A model generated the notes under the pieces. That model searched no databases and was not told where the DNA came from. It was given only the letters and a program-made list of their open reading frames with translations. From assembly GCA_937889545.1 (NCBI GenBank), contig CALAOT010000004.1, forward strand, positions 1 to 64,000: a stretch of 64,000 bases of DNA. Direction: 5' to 3'. A program made the position numbers and the translations under genes. This document shows, in pieces, positions 17,250 to 24,881 of the stretch. The stretch comes from an uncultured Opitutaceae bacterium (lineage in GTDB: Bacteria > Verrucomicrobiota > Verrucomicrobiia > Opitutales > Opitutaceae). Position 1 is the first letter of the stretch; every line of letters begins with the position of its first letter.

Positions 17250-17445
17250 GCCCCCGATCCACGGCGGGGATACTCCCCGTGGCTACCAACCCGGGACCTG
17301 CGCCTCCGGCGCCCCTTCCCGCCGTCCGGCAGCCGCCTTCAGCCGCGGCGCCGGCGAGATTCGCGCAGGATTGGCTGTACGAGGCGGGCCATTCCGGCTA
17401 GATTGCCGGGTGATTCGGTACCCGCCCCAACAAAAAGTGACTCAC

Positions 17446-17781
17446 ATGAAAAAATACATGCTCCTTGGATTCGCGTCCTCCGTTCTCCTTGCAGCCCCGG
17501 CGGTCTTTGGCGCCGACGCTGGCGACAACTATGCGAAATACTGCGCGTCGTGCCACGGCAGCGACGGCGCCGGCCATACCAAGGCCGGGCGGATGCTCAA
17601 GGTCAAGGACCTGACCGACGCCCAGTACCAGAAGTCATTCACCGATGAGACTGCGTTCAAGGACCTGAAGGAGGGTTCGCAGAGCAAGGACGGAGTGGTC
17701 CAGATGAAGCCCATGAAGGACAAGCTCTCGGACGACGAGATCACGGCCGTCGTGAAGTACATCCGCACGTTTGCGAAGTGA
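17446..17781 (+). CDS. Small monohaem cytochrome c
   Basis: A 111-residue secreted protein with a signal peptide (about 1-23, ending VFGA). It has one haem site CASCH (33-37) and a methionine-rich segment VQMKPMKDK that can supply the distal ligand. The C-terminal helix DEITAVVKYIRTFAK is typical of class I cytochromes c. It is a likely soluble electron shuttle between the inner-membrane cytochrome and periplasmic acceptors. It follows the maturation genes after 196 bp, probably with its own promoter. Confidence 0.93.
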   Translation: MKKYMLLGFASSVLLAAPAVFGADAGDNYAKYCASCHGSDGAGHTKAGRMLKVKDLTDAQYQKSFTDETAFKDLKEGSQSKDGVVQMKPMKDKLSDDEITAVVKYIRTFAK

Positions 17782-17790
17782 AGCTTCGGG

Positions 17791-17809
17791 GCGGGCTGTC
17801 CCGGCCCGC
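17791..17809 (+). terminator. Weak hairpin after the cytochrome c gene
   Basis: 6-bp GC-rich arms (17791-17796 and 17804-17809) with a 7-base loop lie 10 bp after the stop. There is no T-run, so termination may be weak or Rho-assisted. Confidence 0.35.
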
Positions 17810-17862
17810 ACCCTGAGAAGACGCATTGAAGCCGGATGCGCTCCGGCGCGCGCGGATCGCGT

Positions 17863-18327
17863 TCAGGCGGCCGACACCGCCGATATCGCCGGCCGCGCCG
17901 CATCCATCTGCTGGCAGAGGGAGCAGAACGATTCCACCTCGCGCCGGGCGATGTCGTGCAGGACCAGGTACAGCTCGGCCGCGGCCCTGTCCCATGTCTC
18001 CGGCGCCAGGTCGCGTGCCTCCGACCACGCCAGGGATAGCGCACCCTGCAGCGCCCGCTCGCCCGCCATGAAGTAGGCGAGCAGCGGGTTTCGGCCGCAG
18101 TCGCAGATGGCGCGGACGGCCGCATAGGAGCAGGGCTGAGCGGGCCGGCGCCGGCATCCGGCGCCCAGGGAGGCGAAGAGCACGTTCAGGGTGCGGCCGA
18201 TCAGGTGAGCCAGAATGTCGGGGTTCCCGAGCGGCGTGGCCACCGGCTCGGCGCGCAGGAAGGCCTCCCAATCCCGCCGAATCGCAGGACGGCGGGCTCG
18301 GAGGCGCTTCAGCAGGCTCTCGTCCAT
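17863..18327 (-). CDS. Conserved hypothetical protein with Cys pairs
   Basis: A 154-residue soluble protein that looks mostly helical. It begins with a basic helix (KRLRARRPAIRRDWEAFLR) and contains a C-D-C pair in CDCGRNPLLAYF and a CXXC pair in FCSLCQQM near the C-terminus. The composition and start fit a real gene rather than a shadow. I recall similar proteins beside signalling genes in related bacteria, but no function is known to me. The cysteine pairs could bind metal or sense redox state, which is speculation. It converges with the small cytochrome c gene. Confidence 0.6.
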   Translation of the reverse strand: MDESLLKRLRARRPAIRRDWEAFLRAEPVATPLGNPDILAHLIGRTLNVLFASLGAGCRRRPAQPCSYAAVRAICDCGRNPLLAYFMAGERALQGALSLAWSEARDLAPETWDRAAAELYLVLHDIARREVESFCSLCQQMDAARPAISAVSAA

Positions 18328-18591
18328 GCCCCGACCATACTACGCCCCGCGCCTTCATTGCTCCGCATTTGTTGACGAGCCCCGCGCATCTCTTGCCAGG
18401 ATGGCGCCGCCACCATTCTCCCGCGGCGTTCGGGCGGGGCCCGCGGGAGCCAAAACATGCCCTTCCAGAGGGTTTTCCGCCGAAGGCCAAGAAATGCGCA
18501 AATGCCGCCAAAGGGCGCGGAGCACGGTGGGGACAGGAAACGATACGCTGGTTCGGACCCGTTCGCCCCCCTAGCCGCGCCCACCTTTTCC

Positions 18592-18987
18592 ATGGCCGTT
18601 ATCCCAATCACCCGGGCGCTTTGCCGGGGAACGCCGGTAATCCATCGCGGCATCCTGGAGGGCAAGGCCGACTTCTACTACCTGCGGAAGGGCATCGGCG
18701 GGATCCGGGAGCTCATTGGCATGGAACGCACCCATCGGCGCGTCCAGGGCGCGATCATCACCTTCTCGGTCGCCTACAATGTTGCGGCGGCCGGGCTCGC
18801 GATGGCGGGCAGGGTGAATCCCCTGGTTGCCGCGGTCCTCATGCCCGCCAGCTCCCTGGCATCCCTGGCGATCGCGACCTTGGGAATGCGGCGCGGGATG
18901 GCCGGGGCCGAGAGGCCGGCACCCCAAGGACTCCCCGAGGAACCGGTGGCCCTACACGATCGGGAAAGCGCATGCGCACCACTGTAA
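18592..18987 (+). pseudogene. C-terminal fragment of a heavy-metal P-type ATPase
   Basis: The frame encodes up to 131 residues. From about residue 20, GILEGKADFYYLRKGIGGIR and the two following hydrophobic segments, with NPLVAAVLMPASSLASL, match the end of CopA/CcoI-type transport ATPases. The ATPase core (DKTGT, TGE, HP motifs) is absent; upstream sequence does not encode it. This is most likely the remnant of a deleted ATPase gene. A short membrane protein that is still made cannot be excluded, because the frame has an ATG at 18592 and overlaps the start of the next gene by 16 bp. Confidence 0.6.
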
Positions 18988-20141
18988 AAGAGCTGCAGGA
19001 CATCAAGGCCGCCCTGGACCAGCACTCCATCGTGGCGATCACCGACGCGTCGGGGTGCATCACCTACGTCAATGACAAGTTCTGCTCCATCTCGAAATAC
19101 TCCCGCAGGGAGCTGATGGGAAAGGACCACCGGATCATCAACTCGGGCTACCACCCCAAGGCGTTCTTCCATGGCATCTGGAGCACGATCGCTTCCGGCA
19201 GGACCTGGCATGGGGAGATCCGCAACCGCGCAAAGGACGGCAGCACCTATTGGGTCGACACGACCATCTATGCCTGCATGGGCCCGGCCGGAGAGCCGAC
19301 GCAGTACGTCGCGATCCGCACCGACATCACCCAGCGCAAGGCGGACGAGGCCCAGCTGCAGCGCTACGCCGAGGATCTGGCGGAGAAGAACAAGGAGCTG
19401 GAGGCGATCGTCAACACCCTGTCGCACGACCTGCGGTCGCCCCTGATCAACGTGCAAGGCTTCGGCAAGCAGCTGACCTGCGCGTGCGAGAGGATCCAGC
19501 TGGCATTCTCCGCGGTCCCGGACAGGGCGGTGCCCGCCTCTGCAGTGAGGCAGCCGCTGGAGGTCGCGATCCCCCAGGCGCTGAAATTCATCAACGCCGG
19601 GGTGAGCCGGATGGACGCGCTCTTGGCAGGACTCCTGCGCTTTTCCCGCCTCGGCCGGGAGGCCCTGACCATCGAGCAGCTCGACATGGATGCCATGGTT
19701 GCGGACGCATTCTCCGCCATGAGGTTCCAGCTCGACGCTGCGAAGGCCGACGTAAGGGCGGGCCCGCTGCCCGCTGGATTCGGCGACAAGGTGCAGACGA
19801 GCCAGGTCCTCGGCAACCTCATCGACAACGCCCTCAAGTATCGCCATCCGGACCGCGCCCCGAGGATCGTGGTGGATGGCCATCTCGAGGACGGCCAGGC
19901 CGTCTACTCGGTCGCGGACAACGGGGTTGGCATAGCCCCGGAACACCAGGCGAAGGCCTTCGAGATCTTCCACCGCCTGGACCCGGACGGCCCGCCGGGA
20001 GAGGGGCTGGGCCTCACGATCGCCCGCCGGGTGCTCGAGCGCCAAAAGGGAAGGATCTGGGTGGAGAGCGCCGGGGAAGGCGGGTGCACGTTCCACTTTT
20101 CGCTTCCATCGACCGAACCGCAACCTCTGCCCATGCCATGA
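18972..20141 (+). CDS. PAS-domain sensor histidine kinase
   Basis: A 389-residue cytoplasmic kinase without membrane segments. A PAS domain with PAC tail lies at about 18-122, then a coiled linker, then the HisKA H-box TLSHDLRSPLINVQGF with His152, and an ATPase domain with the N-box NLIDNALKY, the G1 box ADNGVGIAP and the G2 box GEGLGLTIARRV. The layout resembles bacteriophytochrome-like kinases that pair with small Rcp1-type receivers, and such a receiver gene overlaps by 4 bp. I chose ATG 18972 because family similarity begins there; the longer open frame from 18369 is non-coding. The signal is unknown. Confidence 0.9.
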   Translation: MRTTVKELQDIKAALDQHSIVAITDASGCITYVNDKFCSISKYSRRELMGKDHRIINSGYHPKAFFHGIWSTIASGRTWHGEIRNRAKDGSTYWVDTTIYACMGPAGEPTQYVAIRTDITQRKADEAQLQRYAEDLAEKNKELEAIVNTLSHDLRSPLINVQGFGKQLTCACERIQLAFSAVPDRAVPASAVRQPLEVAIPQALKFINAGVSRMDALLAGLLRFSRLGREALTIEQLDMDAMVADAFSAMRFQLDAAKADVRAGPLPAGFGDKVQTSQVLGNLIDNALKYRHPDRAPRIVVDGHLEDGQAVYSVADNGVGIAPEHQAKAFEIFHRLDPDGPPGEGLGLTIARRVLERQKGRIWVESAGEGGCTFHFSLPSTEPQPLPMP

Positions 20142-20593
20142 ACAACGCCGGCGCCCGTGCCCCTGCCATCCTTATCGTCGACGATGACGAGGGTCATGCG
20201 ATCCTCGCCCGCGCGAGCCTTGAGGCCGCCGGGCTGAGCAACTCGATCCAGCATTTCCGCGACGGCCAGTCTGTGCTGGACTTCTTCTTCCCGGCGGGCC
20301 CCGGTCCCCACGCGGTCAGGGGAGGCGCCTACCTGATGCTGCTCGACATCCGCATGCCGAAGGTGGATGGCGTCGAGGTGTTGCGCCGGCTGAAGGCGGA
20401 CCCGGAGCTGCGCAACCTGCCCATAATAGCCCTCACGACGGCGGACGACGCGCGCGAAGTCGAGCGTTGCCACGCCCTCGGTTGCGATGTCTATCTCCAG
20501 AAGCCAGTCGATTACGACAAGTTCACCGAGGCGATCCGCCGCCTCGGCCTCTTCATGACCCTCCTCCTCATACCGCCCGCAAAAAAGAGCTGA
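20138..20593 (+). CDS. Rcp1-type single-domain response regulator
   Basis: A 151-residue receiver domain alone. The acidic pocket DDDE is near residues 15-18, the phospho-acceptor is Asp70 in LLDIRMP, and the conserved lysine is in LQKPVDY. The long insertion before the acceptor (FFFPAGPGPHAVRGG) is typical of the Rcp1 group. It overlaps the kinase gene by 4 bp (ATGA), so it is the likely phosphorylation partner. It has no output domain, so it must act through protein contact or as a phosphate relay to the following genes. Confidence 0.9.
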   Translation: MNNAGARAPAILIVDDDEGHAILARASLEAAGLSNSIQHFRDGQSVLDFFFPAGPGPHAVRGGAYLMLLDIRMPKVDGVEVLRRLKADPELRNLPIIALTTADDAREVERCHALGCDVYLQKPVDYDKFTEAIRRLGLFMTLLLIPPAKKS

Positions 20594-20598
20594 TCCCG

Positions 20599-21651
20599 AT
20601 GTCCGTTCGCCCGCGAGATTCCGAGATCATGGTCGTCGACGACGACGAGGGCCTGCGGCTGCTCATCTCGGACACCCTGCACGCTGAAGGGTACGCCGTG
20701 GCGTCCGCCGATTCCGGAGCCACGGCGGTCGCGGCCCTGCGCGAGCGCCGGCCCGACCTGCTGCTCCTCGACCTGCAGCTCAGGGATATGGCGGGAACGA
20801 CGCTCCTCGACCGGCTGAAGCACGAGAACCTCTCCGTACCTTTCGTCGTCATCACCGGCCAGGGAAACGAGAAGGTGGCCGTGGAGATGATGAAGCATGG
20901 AGCCCTCGACTACCTGATGAAGGACACCGGCATTCTCGACCTGCTGCCGTCGGTGGTGAAGCGCGCCCTGGCCGCCCTGGATAGGGAGCGGTCGCTGGCA
21001 GCTGCCCAGGCCGAGCAGCGGCGCCTGGAGAAGGAAATCCAGGACATCAGCGAGAAGGAGCGGCAGCGGTTCGGCGCCGACCTGCACGACGGCGTGGGCC
21101 AGCAGCTCACGGCGATCGAACTCATGTGCGTGGGGCTGAAGAACGACGTCGGCGCGCTCGACCCGCAGCTGGCCAAGCAGGTTGAAGAAATCGCCGGCAT
21201 GCTCCGCGATACGATCGCGCAGACCCGGGCGCTGGCCCGCGGGCTTTCGCCGTTCGACGAGCAGCCCGATGGGCTCCAGAACGGCCTTGCGGACCTCGCG
21301 GAGCACGCCAATTCGCTCGGCCGCCTGCGCTGCCGCGTGGAAATCGTCTCGGCCCCGCCGCTGACCGATCGCATGGTCGCCGGGCATCTCTTTCGGATCG
21401 CGCAGGAGGCGGTCAACAACGCCGTCAAGCACAGCGGGGCGAGCGAGGTGGTGCTGCGGTGGGAGGAAAAAGGAGGCGCGCTTCGCCTCGAGATCTCCGA
21501 CAATGGCAAGGGCATGCCGAAGGTTCGGTCCCGTGGCATGGGGGTGGGCGTCATGAAGTACCGGGCGGGGATAATCGGCGCCACGCTGACGGTGGAGGCG
21601 AGGCCGGGAGGGGGCGTGAGCGTGGTCTGCGTCCTGCCGCGAAAGACGTGA
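20599..21651 (+). CDS. Receiver-NarX-type histidine kinase fusion
   Basis: A 350-residue protein with an N-terminal receiver (acceptor Asp58 in LLLDLQL, lysine in YLMKDT), a short coiled coil, a HisKA_3 dimerisation motif FGADLHDGVGQQL with His163, and an ATPase domain (EAVNNAVKHSG, DNGKGMPKVRSRGMGVGVM). Placing the receiver before the kinase reverses the usual hybrid order, so phosphorylation of the receiver probably controls kinase activity. It follows the Rcp1-type regulator after 5 bp, and the next gene, a NarL-type regulator, overlaps it by 4 bp. The four genes suggest a relay: PAS kinase, small receivers, then this kinase, then a transcription factor. Confidence 0.9.
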   Translation: MSVRPRDSEIMVVDDDEGLRLLISDTLHAEGYAVASADSGATAVAALRERRPDLLLLDLQLRDMAGTTLLDRLKHENLSVPFVVITGQGNEKVAVEMMKHGALDYLMKDTGILDLLPSVVKRALAALDRERSLAAAQAEQRRLEKEIQDISEKERQRFGADLHDGVGQQLTAIELMCVGLKNDVGALDPQLAKQVEEIAGMLRDTIAQTRALARGLSPFDEQPDGLQNGLADLAEHANSLGRLRCRVEIVSAPPLTDRMVAGHLFRIAQEAVNNAVKHSGASEVVLRWEEKGGALRLEISDNGKGMPKVRSRGMGVGVMKYRAGIIGATLTVEARPGGGVSVVCVLPRKT

Positions 21652-22379
21652 AGGCGGCCGGGCGAGATGTCCGGCCGGCCCCGACTGGGCCCTCATCCGG
21701 CGCCCGCGACCCGGCCGCAACCGGGAAGAAGAGGGTTTTTCTGGTCGATGACCATCCCTTCATGCGGGCCGGGTTGGCCCAGCTCATCGAGCGCCAGCCG
21801 GATCTGGCCTTCTGCGGAGAGGCCGGGAATCCGGCCGAGGCGTTTCGCGAGCTGGCGCAAGCGGCTCCTGATCTCGTGCTGGCCGACATCACCATGCCGG
21901 GGCGCAGCGGCCTCGAGTTCATCAAGGACCTGAGCGCCCAGTACCCAGACCTCCTCGTCCTTGTGGTCTCGATGCATGACGAGGCCATCTACGCCGAGCG
22001 CGCGCTGCGCTCCGGCGCACGCGGGTACATCATGAAGGAGGCGGGCGGCGACAATCTCCTTGCAGCCATCCGGAAGGTCCTGCGCGGCGAGATCTACGTG
22101 AGCCCGCGGATGGCGGCCAGCGTGCTGGACGGCCTGTCGGCCCGTCGTCCGCGTGGGTCGTCCTCGCCGATCGAGAAGCTGACGGACCGCGAATTCGAGG
22201 TCTTTCGCCTCATCGGCCAGGGCAAGAGCACGCGCGACATCTCCGAGCTGCTTCACCTGAGCCCCAAGACGGTCGACGTTCACCGCAGCCACATAAAGGA
22301 AAAGCTTGGCCTGACCGGCGCCACCGCGCTCGTGCACCGTGCGGTGCGCTGGGTGGAGACCCCGGGGAGCGAGGCGTAG
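21648..22379 (+). CDS. NarL/FixJ-type response regulator
   Basis: A 243-residue regulator. The receiver domain starts near residue 28, with acceptor Asp80 in LADITMP and lysine in YIMKEAGG. A LuxR-type helix-turn-helix lies at about 176-235 (LTDREFEVFRLIGQGKS, LSPKTVDVHRSHIKEKLG). I chose the GTG at 21648, which overlaps the previous stop (GTGA); no better start exists before the receiver. It is the likely DNA-binding output of the NarX-type kinase encoded just upstream. Targets are unknown. Confidence 0.9.
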   Translation: MKAAGRDVRPAPTGPSSGARDPAATGKKRVFLVDDHPFMRAGLAQLIERQPDLAFCGEAGNPAEAFRELAQAAPDLVLADITMPGRSGLEFIKDLSAQYPDLLVLVVSMHDEAIYAERALRSGARGYIMKEAGGDNLLAAIRKVLRGEIYVSPRMAASVLDGLSARRPRGSSSPIEKLTDREFEVFRLIGQGKSTRDISELLHLSPKTVDVHRSHIKEKLGLTGATALVHRAVRWVETPGSEA

Positions 22380-22437
22380 TTTCCCCGCGTCGCGCAAGCG
22401 GCGGACGCCGGCAATCGCGGAATGCAGCGGGCGCGAA

Positions 22438-22454
22438 CTAAGGGTTTTCCTTAG
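22438..22454. promoter_or_regulatory. Short inverted repeat before the PocR-AraC gene
   Basis: Perfect 6-bp arms CTAAGG and CCTTAG flank a 5-base GTTTT spacer, about 60 bp upstream of the regulator start. It could be an operator, or a weak terminator of the two-component genes. Confidence 0.35.
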
Positions 22455-22512
22455 CCAGATGCGGGCGCGACTTCTATATGCAGGCGGTGTGCCCTTGGGT
22501 ATTCTGGTGGGC

Positions 22513-23529
22513 ATGGACACCACATTGACCGCTGGCCTCGCAACAGCCCGTTCCGCTGCCGCTCCCGACCCGCGTGACGATGCCGCTTCCTCCGAGGATC
22601 GCGCCCGGCAGAGCCGCGAGATAGTCTCCCACCTGCAGAGGTCGGAGATCTACCGCACCTACGAGGACGCGTTCCAGGCCACGACCGGCCTGCCGCTTGC
22701 GCTTCGGGCGGTTGGAACCTTCAATTCGTCCCTGAAGGAGGCGAAGAACGTGAACCCCTTCTGCACCTTCATGGAGACAGCCAACAAGAGCTGCGCGGCG
22801 TGCCTGCGGCTCCAGCAGGAGGTGGAGGAATCCTCCTTCTCGGGTCCGCGCACCATCGAGTGCTACGCCGGCCTGGCCGAGTCGGCGGTGCCGATCCGAG
22901 TCGGAGAGAATGTCGTCGCCTACCTGCGGACCGGACAGGTCATGCTGCGTCGCCCGTCTGCCGCCCGATTCCGGCGCACTCTGCGCCGCCTGACGGAGTG
23001 CGGCCTGCACGTCTCCCGGGCCGAGGTCGAGAAGACCTATTTCGAGACTCGGGTCGTGACCCGGTCGCAGTACGGATCGATCCTGCGCCTCCTGACCATC
23101 TTCGCCGAGCATCTGTCGACGATGACCAACCAGCTCATGGTCACGCGGGCCGCGTCCGAGCTCCCGGCAGTCGCCAAGGCCCGAAGCTTCATAGCAGAGC
23201 ACCAGACGGAGGAGATCTCCCTCGGGGACGTGGCCCGGGCCGTCAACATGAGCGCCTTCTACTTCTGCAAGACCTTCCGGAAGGTGACGGGAGTGACGTT
23301 CGTGGACTACCTCGCCCGGCTGCGGGTGGAGAGCGTCAAGAACCTCCTTCTCGACCCGCACAAGCGGATCAGCGAGGCCGCCTTTGAGGCCGGCTTCCAG
23401 TCGCTCTCCCAATTCAACCGGGTGTTCCGCCGGATCGCCGGCGAGGCGCCCACTGTGTACCGGGAACGGCTGCACGGTTCTTCGGGGGCCGGCCTGCGTG
23501 AGGACCGCGCCCTAGTGTTCGCCGCCTGA
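22513..23529 (+). CDS. PocR-domain AraC-family transcription regulator
   Basis: A 338-residue regulator. A PocR sensory domain lies at about 40-200, with the cysteine set Cys84, Cys94, Cys97 and Cys117 (FCTFM, CAAC, ECYAGL). A C-terminal AraC helix-turn-helix lies at about 225-325 (SLGDVARAVNMSAFYFCKTF and a second helix pair at AFEAGFQSLSQFNRVFRR). PocR domains bind small organic compounds in some proteins, and the cysteines may hold metal or respond to redox state. It is followed after 23 bp by a universal stress protein gene on the same strand. Target and ligand are unknown. Confidence 0.9.
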   Translation: MDTTLTAGLATARSAAAPDPRDDAASSEDRARQSREIVSHLQRSEIYRTYEDAFQATTGLPLALRAVGTFNSSLKEAKNVNPFCTFMETANKSCAACLRLQQEVEESSFSGPRTIECYAGLAESAVPIRVGENVVAYLRTGQVMLRRPSAARFRRTLRRLTECGLHVSRAEVEKTYFETRVVTRSQYGSILRLLTIFAEHLSTMTNQLMVTRAASELPAVAKARSFIAEHQTEEISLGDVARAVNMSAFYFCKTFRKVTGVTFVDYLARLRVESVKNLLLDPHKRISEAAFEAGFQSLSQFNRVFRRIAGEAPTVYRERLHGSSGAGLREDRALVFAA

Positions 23530-23552
23530 CCGCTGCCGGTGGCTCATACCCC

Positions 23553-24044
23553 ATGAAAACAGTCCTCGCCGCTATCGACTTTTCGCCGGTAACCGAGCCG
23601 GTCCTCGGCGTCGTGGCCGGCCTCGCCCGGGCCCTGAAGGCCCGGGTCCTGCTTCTGCACGTAGTGCCGGCTCCGCCCCCCATGGCTTCGTATCAGATCA
23701 GCGAGGACGAGGCGGCGCAGCTGCTGGCCGCGACCGAGAGGGACGCCGTCCGGCGCCTCGGCAATCTTGCCGGATGCCTGACCGGCCTGGCCACCGAGAC
23801 GTTGACGGCCACTGGCGTTCCCGCCGATGAGATCGTGCGCGAGGCGCTCGGCAACGGCGCGGACTTTATCGTGGTCGGCTCCCACGGCCACACGGCGCTC
23901 TACGATCTCCTCGTCGGCAGCACTACCCATGGCGTGCTGAAGAAGGCGGCTTGCCCGGTGCTGATCGTCCCGTCGGCCGTCGCGATCGCAAAAGCGAAGC
24001 CGGCTTTGGTGCCTGAGGCCAAACTGGCGGCCGCGGCCAGCTGA
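23553..24044 (+). CDS. Universal stress protein (UspA family)
   Basis: A 163-residue UspA-fold protein that starts MKTVLAAIDFSP and keeps the nucleotide-binding loop near residue 110 (VVGSHGHTALYDLLVGSTTHG...PVLIVP), so it is probably an ATP-binding type. It lies 23 bp after the PocR-AraC gene and converges with a second, related usp gene at 24081-24557. The pair look like diverged paralogues. Role: stress survival or signalling by nucleotide binding, known for the family only in general terms. Confidence 0.93.
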   Translation: MKTVLAAIDFSPVTEPVLGVVAGLARALKARVLLLHVVPAPPPMASYQISEDEAAQLLAATERDAVRRLGNLAGCLTGLATETLTATGVPADEIVREALGNGADFIVVGSHGHTALYDLLVGSTTHGVLKKAACPVLIVPSAVAIAKAKPALVPEAKLAAAAS

Positions 24045-24080
24045 CGCGCCCGAGGCGGTCGCCGGGTGTGGCGGGGCGCC

Positions 24081-24557
24081 CTAGGGCTGCGCCGCGGCTT
24101 CGGTGCTGGATCCGGTCAGGGTGGCCTTGGGGTTCGTGACCGGGACGATCAATACGGGGCAGGGCGCGTCCTTGAGCAGGGCGCTTGCGGTGCTCCCGAC
24201 GACCAGGTCGTACAACGCTCCATGGCCGTGGGATCCGACCACGATGTAGTCGGCGGCGAGCCGCTCGGCCTCCTCGCGGATGGAGGCAGCCGGCTGGCCG
24301 TGCAGGATGCTCCTCTCCACCGTGAAGCCACCCTTCTGAAGCTCCGCCTCCCATTGGGAAAGCTGCTCGGATGCGTTGCTCTCGACGGCCGCGGTGAAGC
24401 TTTCCACAACCGCGCTGAATTCGTTCACGATCGAAGCGGGCCGGATGACGTGCGCGAGGACGACCTTGGCCCGGACCGCCCGTGCGAGCACGCCTCCCGC
24501 CTCCACCACCGGGCTGGTGGCGTCCGAAAAATCAATGGGGACAAGAATGGTTTTCAT
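24081..24557 (-). CDS. Universal stress protein (UspA family)
   Basis: A 158-residue paralogue of the neighbouring usp gene, with MKTILVPIDFSDAT at the start and the ATP-type loop VVGSHGHGALYDLVVGSTASAL followed by PVLIVP. It converges with the first copy, 36 bp between stops. Upstream, a perfect 10-bp palindrome GTTCCGGAAC (24615-24624) lies about 60 bp before the start and might be an operator. Confidence 0.93.
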   Translation of the reverse strand: MKTILVPIDFSDATSPVVEAGGVLARAVRAKVVLAHVIRPASIVNEFSAVVESFTAAVESNASEQLSQWEAELQKGGFTVERSILHGQPAASIREEAERLAADYIVVGSHGHGALYDLVVGSTASALLKDAPCPVLIVPVTNPKATLTGSSTEAAAQP

Positions 24558-24881
24558 GGCCGGGAGTGGATTCTTCTTTGGCGATACCTCAATTCCAAGG
24601 GTAACCTAGCACGGGTTCCGGAACGATGCTGCGCATGGATTGCCGATCCTGCGCCAGAATTTGCTCCCGTTGGGGCCCGGATGGGCGGCTCCATGAAACG
24701 GACCGCCTTCTGCGCAGCCGATTCAACGCCAACGCCTTGGATCCTGGTGGCGTCCAGCGCCTGGTTGGGTGAGGGAGACGGGCGCGCGTGGCGATGGCCG
24801 CACGGCCGCCTGGGCCTGGGTCAACGCCATTCGGCCTCTCACCGGCGGATGCAGACGCCGCTGGCTCCGTTCAAGGCATTG
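24558..24881. other. Intergenic region without a clear gene
   Basis: 324 bp upstream of the minus-strand usp gene and downstream of the dihydroorotate-dehydrogenase-like gene. Apart from the palindrome GTTCCGGAAC at 24615-24624 I see nothing I can name. Confidence 0.5.

Noticed and set aside
18369-18971. N-terminal extension of the PAS kinase frame
   Set aside because: The residues before 18972 are Gly/Pro/Arg-rich and overlap the ATPase fragment in another frame; PAS similarity starts at 18972.
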